In this document: positions 44,060 through 54,985 of the stretch, in pieces
How the letters are laid out: every line of letters starts with the position of its first letter
How positions within the stretch are numbered: position 1 is the first letter of the stretch
Assembly (NCBI GenBank): GCA_036250225.1
Contig: JAPZLL010000034.1
Location: 105,423 to 169,422, forward strand
Length of the DNA: 64,000 nt
Origin: Cercophora sp. LCS_1
Lineage: Eukaryota; Ascomycota; Sordariomycetes; Sordariales; Lasiosphaeriaceae
Direction: 5' to 3'
The notes under the pieces: model-generated
Database searches by the model: none
The model's input: only the letters and a program-made list of their open reading frames with translations
What the model was told of the DNA's origin: nothing
Translations under genes and position numbers: made by a program

Positions 44060-45330
44060 CAAGGCCGGCGAAGATTTCGAATGTCCAAGAGTGTGTCCGA
44101 TGGGATTTGCGGTATGGGTTTCCCCTTGCTGTTGTCGGTGGCGGACATAGTGGACACTGCGTCTGGCCACGCGCCGTTTCGGGTGACATGGAGGCCTTCG
44201 ACAAGGTTCATGTACTCGGGACTGAAGAATGGGGCGTTGGGCCCATAGTGGTTGTTGAGGCCGGCTTCAAAACCGGAGATGTCATCCGCGGGACGGCGAA
44301 AGCCAACCTGACGATACCTCTCGGTGCTCGCCCAAGTGTTGGGATGGGGCTTTGCCTTCAGGGCGGCATCGGAAGTTTGGCTCGACAGCACGGCTTAGCC
44401 TGCGATGCTATTATTGGCGCTGTGATTGTGAGCGTTGCTACTGGCGATGTTCTCTACGTTGGCCACGCTCCCATGCAACACCGTCTCTCGAGCGCCGTAC
44501 GACCTGAACACGGCCAGGATCTACTGTGGGCCTTGAAGGGCGCCGGTTCAAACTTTGGCATTGTTTTGAGTTTAGCTTTCAAGGCATATCCAGCCTACGC
44601 CTTTCAGGAACACCACATCCAGCAACCATACCTCAAGAACCAGACCCACCCAGAGCTGGAGGGTTTGCACAAGTTGCCACCGCAGGTTTCGAAGTACGTG
44701 TACTTGTACGAGCACGACGGTCGGCCCCAGCTTTGTGTTTCGGTGTACGAAATACCTGCCGTTGCGAGCTCAGCGGCTCTGCTATACGACACAGAATTGG
44801 AGGTTTGGGATGGGACGGAGTTGTTCAGCGCCGAATTCTATATGTCGATGCATGGTCACAGCGGCGGTGCCAAGACATCCTCCTTCAAGAGGTGTGTGTT
44901 CCTGAAGCACACCGCCACCCTTCCCGATATGCTTGCCGACGTATTCACGAAACGCCCTTCAACTGATTGCTATTTTCACTTGATTCATGGTGGAGGAGCC
45001 ATCAGAGATGTGCCGGCCTACGACAGCGCTTTTGGTGCCGAGATTGGGACTACGCCTGTGTGATCACAGGCGTCTGGCCACGGGACCGAGATGGAACCTG
45101 CCTCACCCGAGCTTGTGTGTCGTAGGTTTGTGGTGTTGTCAAGAGACTACTACCTCTCAGCAGTGGGGTCTATGGCGCAGACCTTGGCCCCATATCCTCG
45201 AGATGCTGAGCTTGCAGCCCGGGCCTTTGGTGACAACGTTCCCCGTTTAGCCCGCCTCAAACATGTCCTTGGTCCTCACAACGTTTTAGCGTACACATGT
45301 CCGCTCCCAAAACCACCAGCAAGCCCTAGG
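44020..45330 (+). pseudogene. FAD-linked (BBE/PCMH-type) oxidoreductase segment of the same broken gene
   Basis: This frame follows the methyltransferase part directly. The FAD-binding PCMH fold shows VVGGGHSGHC, where the His may link to FAD, VVVEAGFKTGDVI, PLGARPSVGMGLCLQGGIG and GAGSNFGIV. The substrate domain continues to VPAYDSAFG. There a missing base near 45035 moves the frame, so the end (WDYACVITGVWPRDRDG, then RLLPLSSGVYGADLGP) is read in another phase. A TAG at about 45122 sits where a Trp codon is expected, a G-to-A change compatible with RIP. A further one-base insertion near 45190 returns to PRDAELAARAFGDNVPRLARLKHVLGPHNVLAY, the usual C-terminus of these oxidases. Degraded, but clearly once a full domain. 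Confidence 0.8.
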
Positions 45331-46127
45331 CTCATCATTTACGTCACCGGCCAGAGCGGCGTCGGCAAAGACTATGCAGCTGAGATCTTTGCACATACTC
45401 TACGATCGCATGTTGGGGCACGGGTTGTTGTTGCAAGTATCAGTGACTAAACCAAGCGGGAGTACGCCAGGGCCAACGCTACGCTGGAGTAGAACTCAAT
45501 CGGTTGCTTACGGACCGCGGATACAAAGAGAGCCACAGGGAACCGGTGATGTCTTTCTTCCAGGAGCAGCTCCGCCAGCGGCCTCGATTGCTGGAGAAGC
45601 ACTTCCTAGACGTCATTGACCAGGCTGAAGACGCCGATGTCATGTTCGTCACGGGGATGAGAGAATAGGCACCAGTTGTGTCTTACTCGCATCTAGTGTC
45701 AACGAGAAGATTGCTCGAGGTGCGAGTGACAGCAAGTAGGGAGGTACGACAAGCTCGTGGGGGATACCTATTTGCGGCGTCATTGGCTATTCTGGTCAAC
45801 AGGCCATTATTACTGATCCGCAAGGCGGGCAAGCTCCCTCCCTCCCCCTGCCATCTCTGTCTCCAAGTCTTGGTCGCATATCTCTTCGGGGTTCGAGAAG
45901 GAGGGAGAAAGGATCGAGATGGCTCAGTATGTGGTAGTTGAGGGCACATCGATTCTCGTGGTAGATGATGTCCTGGCTTCTGGAGGGACCCTTTGCGCTG
46001 TGCTGGAGTTACCGAGGATGGCAGGTGTTGACGCCGGAGATATCAGCGTGATAGTTGTAGCTGAGCTTCCGGCCCACGGCGGCAGGAAGTTCTTGCACGA
46101 GCATGGGTTTGGCAAAGTCAACATCTA
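45331..46127 (+). pseudogene. P-loop kinase plus phosphoribosyltransferase segment of the same broken gene
   Basis: The oxidase C-terminus runs without a gap into YVTGQSGVGKDYAAEIFA, a Walker A (GxxxxGK) of a kinase. After a TAA at about 45448 and another stop plus a shift near 45490, the kinase continues as LNRLLTDRGYKESHREPVM, FFQEQLRQRPRLLEKHFLD and DADVMFVTGMRE, then a TAG, then LVSTRRLLEVRVTAS. Next is RPLLLIRKAGKLPP, typical of adenine-phosphoribosyltransferase-like proteins. After one more frameshift the PRPP-binding loop ILVVDDVLASGGT and the end HEHGFGKVNI are read. A middle piece of the PRTase domain seems deleted. The kinase resembles phosphomevalonate or nucleoside kinases, but the substrate is not knowable here. 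Confidence 0.72.
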
Positions 46128-46434
46128 GAGTTTGTTGATATTTGATGGGGCTTAAAGACATGGAAGGCCAAGAGATAGCTCATTCCACCTGAATGCGGAA
46201 CTCGTGCAAAAATCCCACCACAGTGCCTGGCAAGTTATCTTGAAGCGATATGAATAAATCCAAGACTCTGACGCCAGCCCATCGTCTGGCCATAACAAAG
46301 GCTCCTAGCCTCAGTATTCCGATATTGGCTGCCAGTCCTTCCCATGCCCGTACCTGTCCAGTGACCCCATAAACCCCCATAAACGCCACTCGTGACCACG
46401 TGAACCCACCCCCAGACCCATCGTCACCGTCTCT
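46128..46434. other. Convergent 3' spacer before the P450 gene
   Basis: About 300 bp between the end of the broken multidomain gene and the P450 stop codon. Nothing else seen. Confidence 0.45.
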
Positions 46435-48180
46435 TCACTCCGCGACACTGATCAGGCACCCATGAGCGAACGAAGCAGAGATGCTTGTCCGAATCAACGG
46501 CTCTCCCTCCTCCCGCGCCTCGATGCTCTTAAACGTCTTGAAGAACCTAAACAGCGCGTATCCCATCTGCGTAAGCGCAAACTGTTGTCCAAGGCAGATC
46601 CTAGGACCGCCGTGGAACGGGATATACTCCCACCTGTGAGGCTCAATCAGTACCTAATCCCCAGACAGTCCCAAAAAAAAAAAAGGGGGGGGGGGGGGGG
46701 GCACACACGCAACCGCATGTTTGAGGTCCTTCTTCTCCCACCGTTCCGGTTTGAACTCATCCGCATCCGGGCCGTAAATGTCTTTTCGTCTCTGAAGACA
46801 GTACAACGACCATCTCACCGGCATGCCCTTGGGCACGAGAATGGGTTGTTTCCCGTCTGGCCCGCCGCCGGTGGGCAAAACCGTCTCTCTGCTTGCCGAC
46901 CTAGCGTTGGTTGCGATGGGTGGGAAGAGACGAAGCGCTGTCTTTGTCAGCAAAATCCAACCATCCCGTCAACTAATCCCGCAGAAAAAAAAAGAGAAGA
47001 AAAAAGCGAAAGAAAACTCACCCTCCTTGATGACATTGTTCAAAAACTTCATCCCCCTCAACTGCTCCCAACTCGGCGTTTCGGTCCCTTCCTCCTCAAT
47101 CTCCGCCCTCAACCTCGCCACCGCCCCCGGCGCCCTCGCCAAACAATAAAACACGGCCGCCATCGACGCAGCCGTGGTATCCCGTCCCGCGATGATAATC
47201 GACAAGATATGATCCACCACATGGTCCTCGGGGATGCCCAGTTTGAGCAGCTCGTCCAGGAACACATAACTCCTATCCTCCTGTTCCGAGACATTTTCCA
47301 CCTTGTGCGTCCGCACCTGCTCCAGATACCCCCGTATAAACCCCCTCAACCGAACCACTGCCTCCTCGAGCCCCCTGTGCGGTAGCTTAAACAAGATAGG
47401 ACCGAGCCGCGCCTTTTTGGCGCACTCGGCGCTGGCGTACTCAAAATCCGCCAAAAACCTGGCCGCAGCAGGCGACGCCTCGACAAGGGAATTGGTAGAG
47501 TACCCCAGCATGAAATCGGTCGACGAGTCCATTGTCATTTTCATCAAGAGATCTTGCATGTCGAACGTCGTCCCGTCGCGGGGGACGGCTCCCAAGAGGT
47601 TCGACACGTGCCGCTCAAAGTGTTGGAGGTCAGAGACTTGGTCCCGCACAAACGAGGGGCGGATCATGGCGCGGGCGTCGTGCCAGGTCTGGCCGTTGGA
47701 GGTAAAGATGCTGTTTGGACCCAGGACCGGCAGGGCTGTCAACAACCGCGGTCCGGCGATGGGGAAGGCATCGAGATTGGTGAGGATGGCCTTGATGTTG
47801 GCTGCGTCGTTGGTGATGAGGATGCGCTGGCCTAGGGCGATGTAGTAGTGCGTTTGGCCGTATTTGTCGAAGCCGTCGACGTACAGGGGCATGAGCTTGA
47901 AGGTGTTCAAGGCGCGGAGGGCTGCGCGGGTGTAGTCAAGTCCCAGAAGGGGGTCCCTGTGGTGTCGGAGGGGGACATCGCCGCAGCCTTGGCGGTGGGC
48001 GCGGTGGTGGAAAAGGAGGTTGGTGACGAGGGAGTGCGTGTATTTGGTGGTGATGAGGATGACGAACAGGGAGAGGAGGCGGGTAGGCCATGTAGCGAGG
48101 GGGGAGCGAAACTGGATGAGGGACGTGTAGATGATGAAGCCCGATAGGGGGATGAGAACGACGCGTGTTGGTTGCTTCAT
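46435..48180 (-). CDS. Cytochrome P450, CYP52-like
   Basis: Three exons (48180-47022, 46937-46709, 46633-46435) give 528 residues. An N-terminal membrane anchor (VVLIPLSGFIIYTSLI and LLSLFVILITT) is followed by the fold landmarks: I-helix AGRDTTAAS, ExxR as EALR created by joining exons 1 and 2, PERW, and the heme-binding FHGGPRICLG with its Cys ligand. The N-terminal half (MPLYVDGFDKYGQT) resembles the CYP52 clan of alkane and fatty-acid hydroxylases; it should sit in the ER with a cytochrome P450 reductase. The second intron contains an A12G17 run. On the coding strand that is a C17T12 polypyrimidine tract before the acceptor. The start at 48180 was preferred over 48225. It is convergent with the broken multidomain gene; a shared pathway is only a guess. 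Confidence 0.92.
46673..46701. repeat. A12G17 homopolymer pair inside a P450 intron
   Basis: A run of 12 A directly followed by 17 G. It is contained within the second intron of the P450 gene, so its length does not affect the reading frame, but it may slip in replication or sequencing. Confidence 0.8.
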
Positions 48181-49313
48181 TTTTGTGAGCGTCAAGGTTG
48201 TTTTGACCGCGACATAAAGATGCAATCGCTGGCCTTATCCTGTTGTAGCTACTGGACGGGGGCAAAAGGCAAAGGGCACTGCGATTCAATCCGGTTCAAC
48301 CTTCGCTGGACGGCGGACGAATTGATATACCTTCAAACAAACCCCTCCAAAAACTATCATCACAGGTTCCATTCTGGTGTGGAACAGCTGTCGTTCCGTT
48401 CGGGGCTCGGTGCCACAACGGCTGAATTATGCAAGGCGTCGGCACGCTGCCACCACCAGTCAGCTTGACAGCCAAACATTTCCCCCCAACACGCTCCTTC
48501 CCAACTTGGATGCTGCTCTCTCCAATCGTGAGACATCCAATCGTGAGATCTCTGATTGTGGGAAAGACGGAATTCCGCAGCGCAGCGCACCCCCAAATGG
48601 TCCAAACCCTAGAGACATCTCACCCAATGCAACACAATTCAACGCTACATCTTATTTGTCGGCTCGTAACCGTCGCTATAAGCAACCTTTGACACGACGT
48701 CATCACGGGCACCTTGTCCCGGGCTGATTGGACGCCTGAGATCCACCTCTCACGGCCGTTGGATATTAAGCTTCGCGGATGCTGCTTGGGGCGACCCGGC
48801 GGCCATAAGCCCGTTCGAGGTGACATTATGCTTCTTATGCATACTTACGAAATACCACGTGGGGTTGTCGTTTGAGACAAATGGGGAAACATCCCCACTT
48901 CGGGTGAGATAATCCGGTCTTGGATATTCAAGTCAGCTCGTCCTGCGATTCTTGAATGTTGTCGAGCCCAGCTGATATCGCATCTGTTAAATGCCCGTGA
49001 ACCAACAACGCCTTTCTCACGGGTTGTCATCACCACAAGCACCTCGATCAGCCTGACAACAACTTTCAAGGTGAATACCATTTCTCATCTTATTCAATCT
49101 TGACAGAAACTCCTCGGTATCAATCACGACCAAGTGGGAAGCTCGTGATAGGTGGTGAGAGGGGTAATAAAAACTTGAACAATGCTCCTTGAAAAGACAA
49201 CCCAATATCCTTGGATAACCTGATCCCGCCAAAACCAATTCAACCCAATGCCAGTGACCCATCACCAGCCAGCGAAAACAGAAGGCTCAAGACTGCCTCA
49301 CCCAATACGTCTC
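48181..49313. other. 1.1-kb intergenic region (P450 promoter / GH76 3' end)
   Basis: Contains the P450 promoter and the 3' region of the GH76 gene. Imperfect direct repeats of CAATCGTGAGA occur near 48525-48545. No gene is supported. Confidence 0.45.
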
Positions 49314-51254
49314 CTAGACGTACTGTTTTGTCTCTCTCCATCTGACCGCACGGCCGTGGTTCTGCGTGAGAGTCTTCTTCCTCAGCGCCGAAGCACCTTC
49401 ATTTAGAGGATAAGGCAACCTTTGCTCGCTGCGACGGCCCCTTTCCCTGCCCTTTGACGGCGACTCGGCATAGTTAGCCGACCAGTACGAGCTCGTATCC
49501 GAAAGCATGCTCTTGGGTCGTGGTTTGCTCTGACCTCCAGCAAACACACCTCCCGGGCATTCGTCTGAGATGCCAACATCCTCGTGGGTCTTAACCACCA
49601 CACCCTCCAGCTCCTTCTTAGCTTCTTCCCTCCCACACGGCATTTCGAGGCCCTTACCCTTCTCCACAGCCTTCTTCCACCCAAACATCTCCTTGAGACT
49701 CTTGTTTTCTTCACCCTCTTCAAACAGGACGAACACGATTCCCGCTACTAGTCCGGACAACGTGAGAACAGTTAGTATCCACGCTCCAGCCCGCCCAGCT
49801 TGCGTCACGTGCGTTGATCCATCCACAACACCCCAGGGACTCGTCCTCCCCACATCAACCCCCCCAGCCCCCGGGTCTCCTTTGCTCAAGCCTCCCTTCC
49901 CATCGGTAACAGGGTCGCGAGCAGCATCCACCGTGGTAGCCAACAACACCTCCATCGCCGCCATTTGCTGTCCCACGCCCTGCGTCCCATCCCACTTGCT
50001 GCCGTTTGTCCACTTCAACCCGCACATCCTGCCATTTCCGCCGCCCGTACATGTTGATGCCGCTGCCACAGCTGATGCTTTCAGCAGCGGCGCAATACGA
50101 TCACGGGTAAAGGGTGCCCATTTGGTCGTAGCGGCCATCCAGCGCGCGAGATAGGCCTTGAAAGACTGTTGGTCCAAGTCACAAAGATCCACGGGCTCGC
50201 AAGCAACCTCGGTCATAATGTTTGAGTCTGGGCCGGTGAAGAAGACCATGATGCCGTTGAGCAGACCGTCCACTCGCTGGCGCCATAGAGACTGAGCTTG
50301 TGAGCCAGGAGCGGAGTTGTTATACATGGCGGCTGCGCCAAGCAGGAACGCCCCGGCGCTATAGCTCCATTGGTACGGAGTGAAAGATGAGCAGTTGTTT
50401 GTGTGGACGCCATCGTAGATGTAGTACGTTTCCAGATTGAGTAGTTCCGTCTGGGCCATCCAGTCCCACGATTTGCTTGCCCAGTCGGCGTACGAGTTGT
50501 TCCCAGTGTATCGTGCGAGACGGGAAGCAATATTGAAGAAGCAAGCTTGGGATATCGAGTTTTTGTAATCGTAGCCGTTGTTCCACGAGAATATCTGCCA
50601 GCGCAAGCCGCCTCCACAGTCTTGTTCGTCCCAGCGGGCGGCTTGTGTGTTGAAGACTGCCTGAGCAAGGGCGAGCCATTGTGGTTTGTCGTCGGGCGGG
50701 TTTGGAAAAGTGTACTCGGCGGCTGACATGGCGACCATGCCCCAAAAACCTTGATCATCGTTGCCTTCGGTCATGGTCTGGTTCGGGGGCATGTAGTCAT
50801 TGTTGGGGCCGACCTGGAAGAGGAGACCTTCCGACGCCATATCGTTCCATTTTGCATCACCCGTGTAGTACCAGTAATCGACCAAAGATCCCATCAGGGC
50901 GCCTGCTTCCCACCCTGGAAGAGATCAACCGTCAGCATGGCCTGTTGCAGGGAGAAGATCAGCCTTTACAGTAGTATGGCTGTGGAAGCAGTCCGGGAGT
51001 CCCCCCTGGTTCGTGGCCATGGTAGAATGACATCATGTCGTCCGTCATCGAGGCTGCAACTTTTCTTATTGAAGCTGCAATGTCTGTGTCAAATCGGGCT
51101 ATGATAAGTGCTGGGGTTGCGCCCAGGAAGAGTCAAGCTCACCCTTTGACCCAATATCCAGCGTGTAAGCGTAGGCGAATTGGCCAGCAAGCAGTAGGGC
51201 GGCAGCCAGTGCGGAGGCACAACGTGCGCCTGCATCTGTCCGCCTTGCCTGCAT
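49314..51254 (-). CDS. GH76 family mannosidase (Dfg5/Dcw1-like) with transmembrane tail
   Basis: Three exons (51254-51143, 51083-50970, 50914-49314) give 608 residues. A signal peptide (ALAAALLLAGQFAYA) is followed by the alpha-6-mannanase/transglycosylase fold. PYYWWEAGALMGSLVDYW, EGNDDQGFW with the catalytic Asp pair, and GGGLRWQIFSWNNGYDYKNSISQACFF mark family GH76, whose fungal members cross-link GPI-mannoproteins to the cell wall. Instead of the usual GPI signal at the very C-terminus, a transmembrane helix (ILTVLTLSGLVAGIVFVLF) at about 445-463 is followed by about 130 hydrophilic, Lys/Arg-rich residues. An ATG at 51260 would add two residues. Splice joints restore YYW|WEAG and K|DIAAS. 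Confidence 0.93.
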
Positions 51255-52917
51255 TATCATGCAGTTGCGGATCGTCGTGAGCGTTAGATGACGGGGTCGT
51301 TGGACTGTTGTCGTCGGGGAATAGAGCGCCTAGGCTGCTAGAGAATGGGAGAGGGTGCTTGCCCGGCAAAGAACTGACAAGGCATATGAGGGGACGCCAA
51401 GTTGACGTGGAATCGCGCGGCTAGCCACTCGGGATGGTATGGACTGGGAATGCCATGACTCTTCGAGCCTTGAGTTCCCGACGGAGGAAGTGACCGAGGG
51501 TCGGGCTAGCCATCCTATCCTCTTAGGCGCGTTCTTGCTGCGTCGATGTTGCTAGGAAAGGGAAGGAGCCGATCCCAAGATTGGCAGCAGTTGTTGTCGA
51601 ATACGTTCCCGGCCAAACCGCAGCGGCTTCTTGGAGATGGCAACTACTGGCGGTTTAACTTTGCCAGATAAGATTCCACATCTGGGGAAAGCGCTGATTT
51701 CTTGTTCACACATGTTCCACGCGGCCCCACTCCCGGGCCGGATGGTAGGGGGGCAAGTCCTTGACAAAATAAACGACACACACAGAAAAGTCGAAGGGAT
51801 ATTCATCCATTGGAAAGGAGTGAATCCAAGATTCCAATGCATCACTCAATATTTCAATGACTAAAACTTTATTGAAAAGGCTTTGGGCTTTTTCGCTGGC
51901 GCCTACAGGGATTTTTAATACCTGTCCGGGCCGCTTGAAGGGGCATCATCTGGATTCAGTGTGCCGATTATTTTGTCACCAACTTGGGGGGGAAAACTAG
52001 CCCCTCTTCTGTTCATGTTGTCACCCGTGACGTCAATATCGGAAATCGTGGTCGGTGTATGACAATGCACGGTTTGTGGCGTCTGGTGCAGGGGTCCATC
52101 GAACTGGTGGAGTGAGAATGAGAGTGCTGATGGCACATCCGCCACCAAGCACAACCGTTTCCGTTCCCACCTTAATGGGCGGTCAACCCCTGATTAGAGC
52201 TTCAATACCTCCACAGCTACATCATTGGCGTTGAAACCTTGGGCGCAGAGCCCCGTCCAGATGCCCACTCGGGGAGGCCGCTTTATCTCAACAACTGGTC
52301 GGTTTCTGGTCAACACCTTGATCGGAAAGGAACAGGTTTGTGGCTTCGTGCAACAATGAAGTGCGGCGTTTCAACCAAGCCGGGATGAGAGTTTGACCAA
52401 ACAGTATCTCTGGGTCATCCAGCTTGGGGTTAGGTTACCTCTACTTGCCTAACAAAGAGACAGAAAGTTCCTGTGCGTCCTGTGTTTTATGTGGGTGTTT
52501 TGGCGCAAGAAAGAAATCCGTCTGGAGCTCAGTCAGTCCGACACCACAGGGCAGGTCAATCCCCGTCTGCCAAGACAGTAGATCTGGGGAGCCAACAGGG
52601 ATCAATTAGCGAGGGTGGCATTTCTAATCGGGCGACAGGCTAGCCCCAGGTTGCACGGGGCCGGCTTGGCCGCGCCCGCCCACCCGTGCCGCATCGTCCT
52701 CATTCTCCTCTTGTCAGCCTCAACCACGAGCCTTCTCCCTTTGTTCTTTTCTTGCTCCAACCATCTTTTTGGGAATCTCCCCCAGTCAAGTTTTGGCAGA
52801 CCCCTCAGCTTCTTTCCGTACTCCTTACGTACCCACCCTGCCACCTACGCTCCATTCCGATCCCGATCCCGTCGGTCTCTCAACAGCGATAATCGGCGCA
52901 GCGAGGAGAAGCCCGCC
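51255..52917. other. 1.7-kb divergent region (GH76 / EAF)
   Basis: Promoter region of two head-to-head genes. Some frames of 60-100 codons exist but no domain was recognised, and no repeat stands out. Confidence 0.4.
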
Positions 52918-54166
52918 ATGGCCGCGCCGGGGGCAATTGACCCTACGAAGCCTGCCAAGTATCCTATTATCCTTAGCGACGCCCTTCTCGGGAAGTCGTC
53001 GTCGAAAGAAACATATACGGGCATTCGCTGTAAGCATTGGTTCACCACGCACCCGGCCGCCTGGCTGCCTCGCACCAGCATGGACTGACGTATTCACTCC
53101 TGCAGACAACCACAGGCCCACGCTATCGACAGACAACGCCCCCGCCCAGGCGCGTCTCAAGAAATCGGCGAGAGACGGTTCCTATAATCTCGGTTTCGAC
53201 GACAATGGCGACCGCTACCAGTACCAAGGCGTCCGCACCACGGACGATGGGAACTGCGTCCTCATCTTCGACCCGGCGCGCAAAGCGTTCGTACTACACC
53301 GCGTCGATTCCATGTTCCACATGAATATCACAAGAATGCCTACCGACAGCAACGTTGAGAGCCTGCGGAAGCAATTCCCTCAACTCGAGGTCAAAAGTGG
53401 TAGCTCGAGCAAGGCGCAGCAGAAAGGAAAGGACGCACCGAGCAAGACTGCACCCGCAAAGGCTCCTGCTTCTGCAAAAGGCAAAGGGAAGGAAACCAAG
53501 TCTACACCAGCGAAAGAGCCCATGGTAGCCAAGGGAAAGAAGGTCGCAAAACCTGCCGAAAAGGAGAAACCCAAGCCGATCGAGCTTGCACTCCCCACAG
53601 TCAACAAATCTATCACACCACCAATGCCAACTCTTCCGATGCCACAAGTTAAAGCGCCGGCGGCGGAGCCAGCGCCAGAGAAGCGGAAACAGCGCAGCCG
53701 CTCCCCAATCGAGTCGGAAGAAAGCGAAGTTGATGACGATGACATTGGACTCACGATTGAGTATCCCGACGGCAACCCCAGTTCATACCGATCTTCGTTC
53801 CAGCCAAGCAACAACTTCAGTCCCACATTCCCGCAGCGCCGCTTTTCTGAATTCGTTCGCGATGCAGATAACGAGGATGACGCTGACGGCGAGATCGGTT
53901 ATGATCCAGAAGAGGACGACGATGATGATGCCGAAGAGTTTATGGACGTCCCTATGAACCGCGGGCCTACCGGATACAGGCCGGTAAGCCCAGTGGTGAA
54001 CAACCCTGTTGAAGCGCCAGAAAGATTCGTTTTCGAGCCTGCCGAGGTTGAGGTTGATGACGAGCTTGAGATGGATTTGGAAGCTGAGCTAGAGAGGGAA
54101 CTCATGAATGCAGAAGCCGAGGCTGCCGGGGCGGACAGCGACAGCTCGATGAGCGAGGAAGAGTAG
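52918..54166 (+). CDS. RNA polymerase II elongation factor EAF
   Basis: Two exons (52918-53029 and 53106-54166) give 390 residues. The EAF N-terminal domain spans about 15-125: KYPIILSDALLGKSS, YTGIRYNHRPTLS with the joint at R-Y, then GSYNLGFDD, FDPARKAFVLHRVDSMFHMNITR. EAF binds ELL and stimulates Pol II elongation in animals and fission yeast. The remainder is Lys/Ala/Pro-rich, then strongly acidic, ending EEE. The start was fixed by the family's short N-terminus (MAAPGAIDPTKPAKYP). Confidence 0.92.
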
Positions 54167-54985
54167 GCGTGCCTTTGGATACCAAGTTGATGAGGAAATG
54201 ACGGCATTTGATAGCGATGTTCTACCTATTTCGCTGATTTCTTCTGCGATATACATATTGGGGCGAGGCCAAGTTTTCTTGTTGATTGGGGACTATATCT
54301 AGAGCGGCATAGACGCGAAGGCTCGCGGTGTCATATCAAAACGGATCGGAACGGGTCAATGAATTTACAGCGGCGTCTTTGTATTTCTTTGAGGGATTGA
54401 GCTCAACCTGCTTTTTGAACTGTGTCGATGCACGCCGGCACCAAAAAGATTTAAGCACTACATCATTGCTTGGGCTCATCTGGGTTGTTGGCATGCTCAT
54501 CGAAGATTTATACATGGGGCACCTTCTTCGAGTGTAGCGCACATGTTTCAGTGAGCCTGAAGGTAGTCATTGGGAGAAGGCTGCACAAGTTGCCATGATG
54601 GTGGTTCAATGCAAGGAATGGGCTGGTGGGTTGGAAATGTTCTCACCTATTGAAATCTCGATTTAGGGGCAACAACACATCTTGTGTCTCAAACATACAC
54701 TATATTATGATAGGTACTGATAGGTACTGTCTGTCATCGACCAGTCCCTGTCTGGTGCAAAACATTATACAAGAAGCTGTGACAATGTGGTTTGAAGGGA
54801 ACGGGGGCACGTCTAAACCAGTCCCATGCAATGGCCATACGAAAAAGAAAGAAAGATGCAAGCATAACCAAACAGGGAAGAGAAGCGCGACGGTGCACCA
54901 GAAGAGAGCTGCACCGCCGACGACGATAACGTGAAATGAACACGCAAACCGCAAGCCGGTGCGACCCATCCACCGCAGGCGTCAG
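54167..54985. other. Convergent 3' region (EAF / Ivy1)
   Basis: An 819-bp spacer with AT-rich stretches and no supported coding sequence. Confidence 0.45.

Noticed and set aside
46435..48180. P450 judged broken because of the homopolymer and separated frames
   Set aside because: Two canonical introns restore EALR and FHGGPRICLG in one continuous frame.
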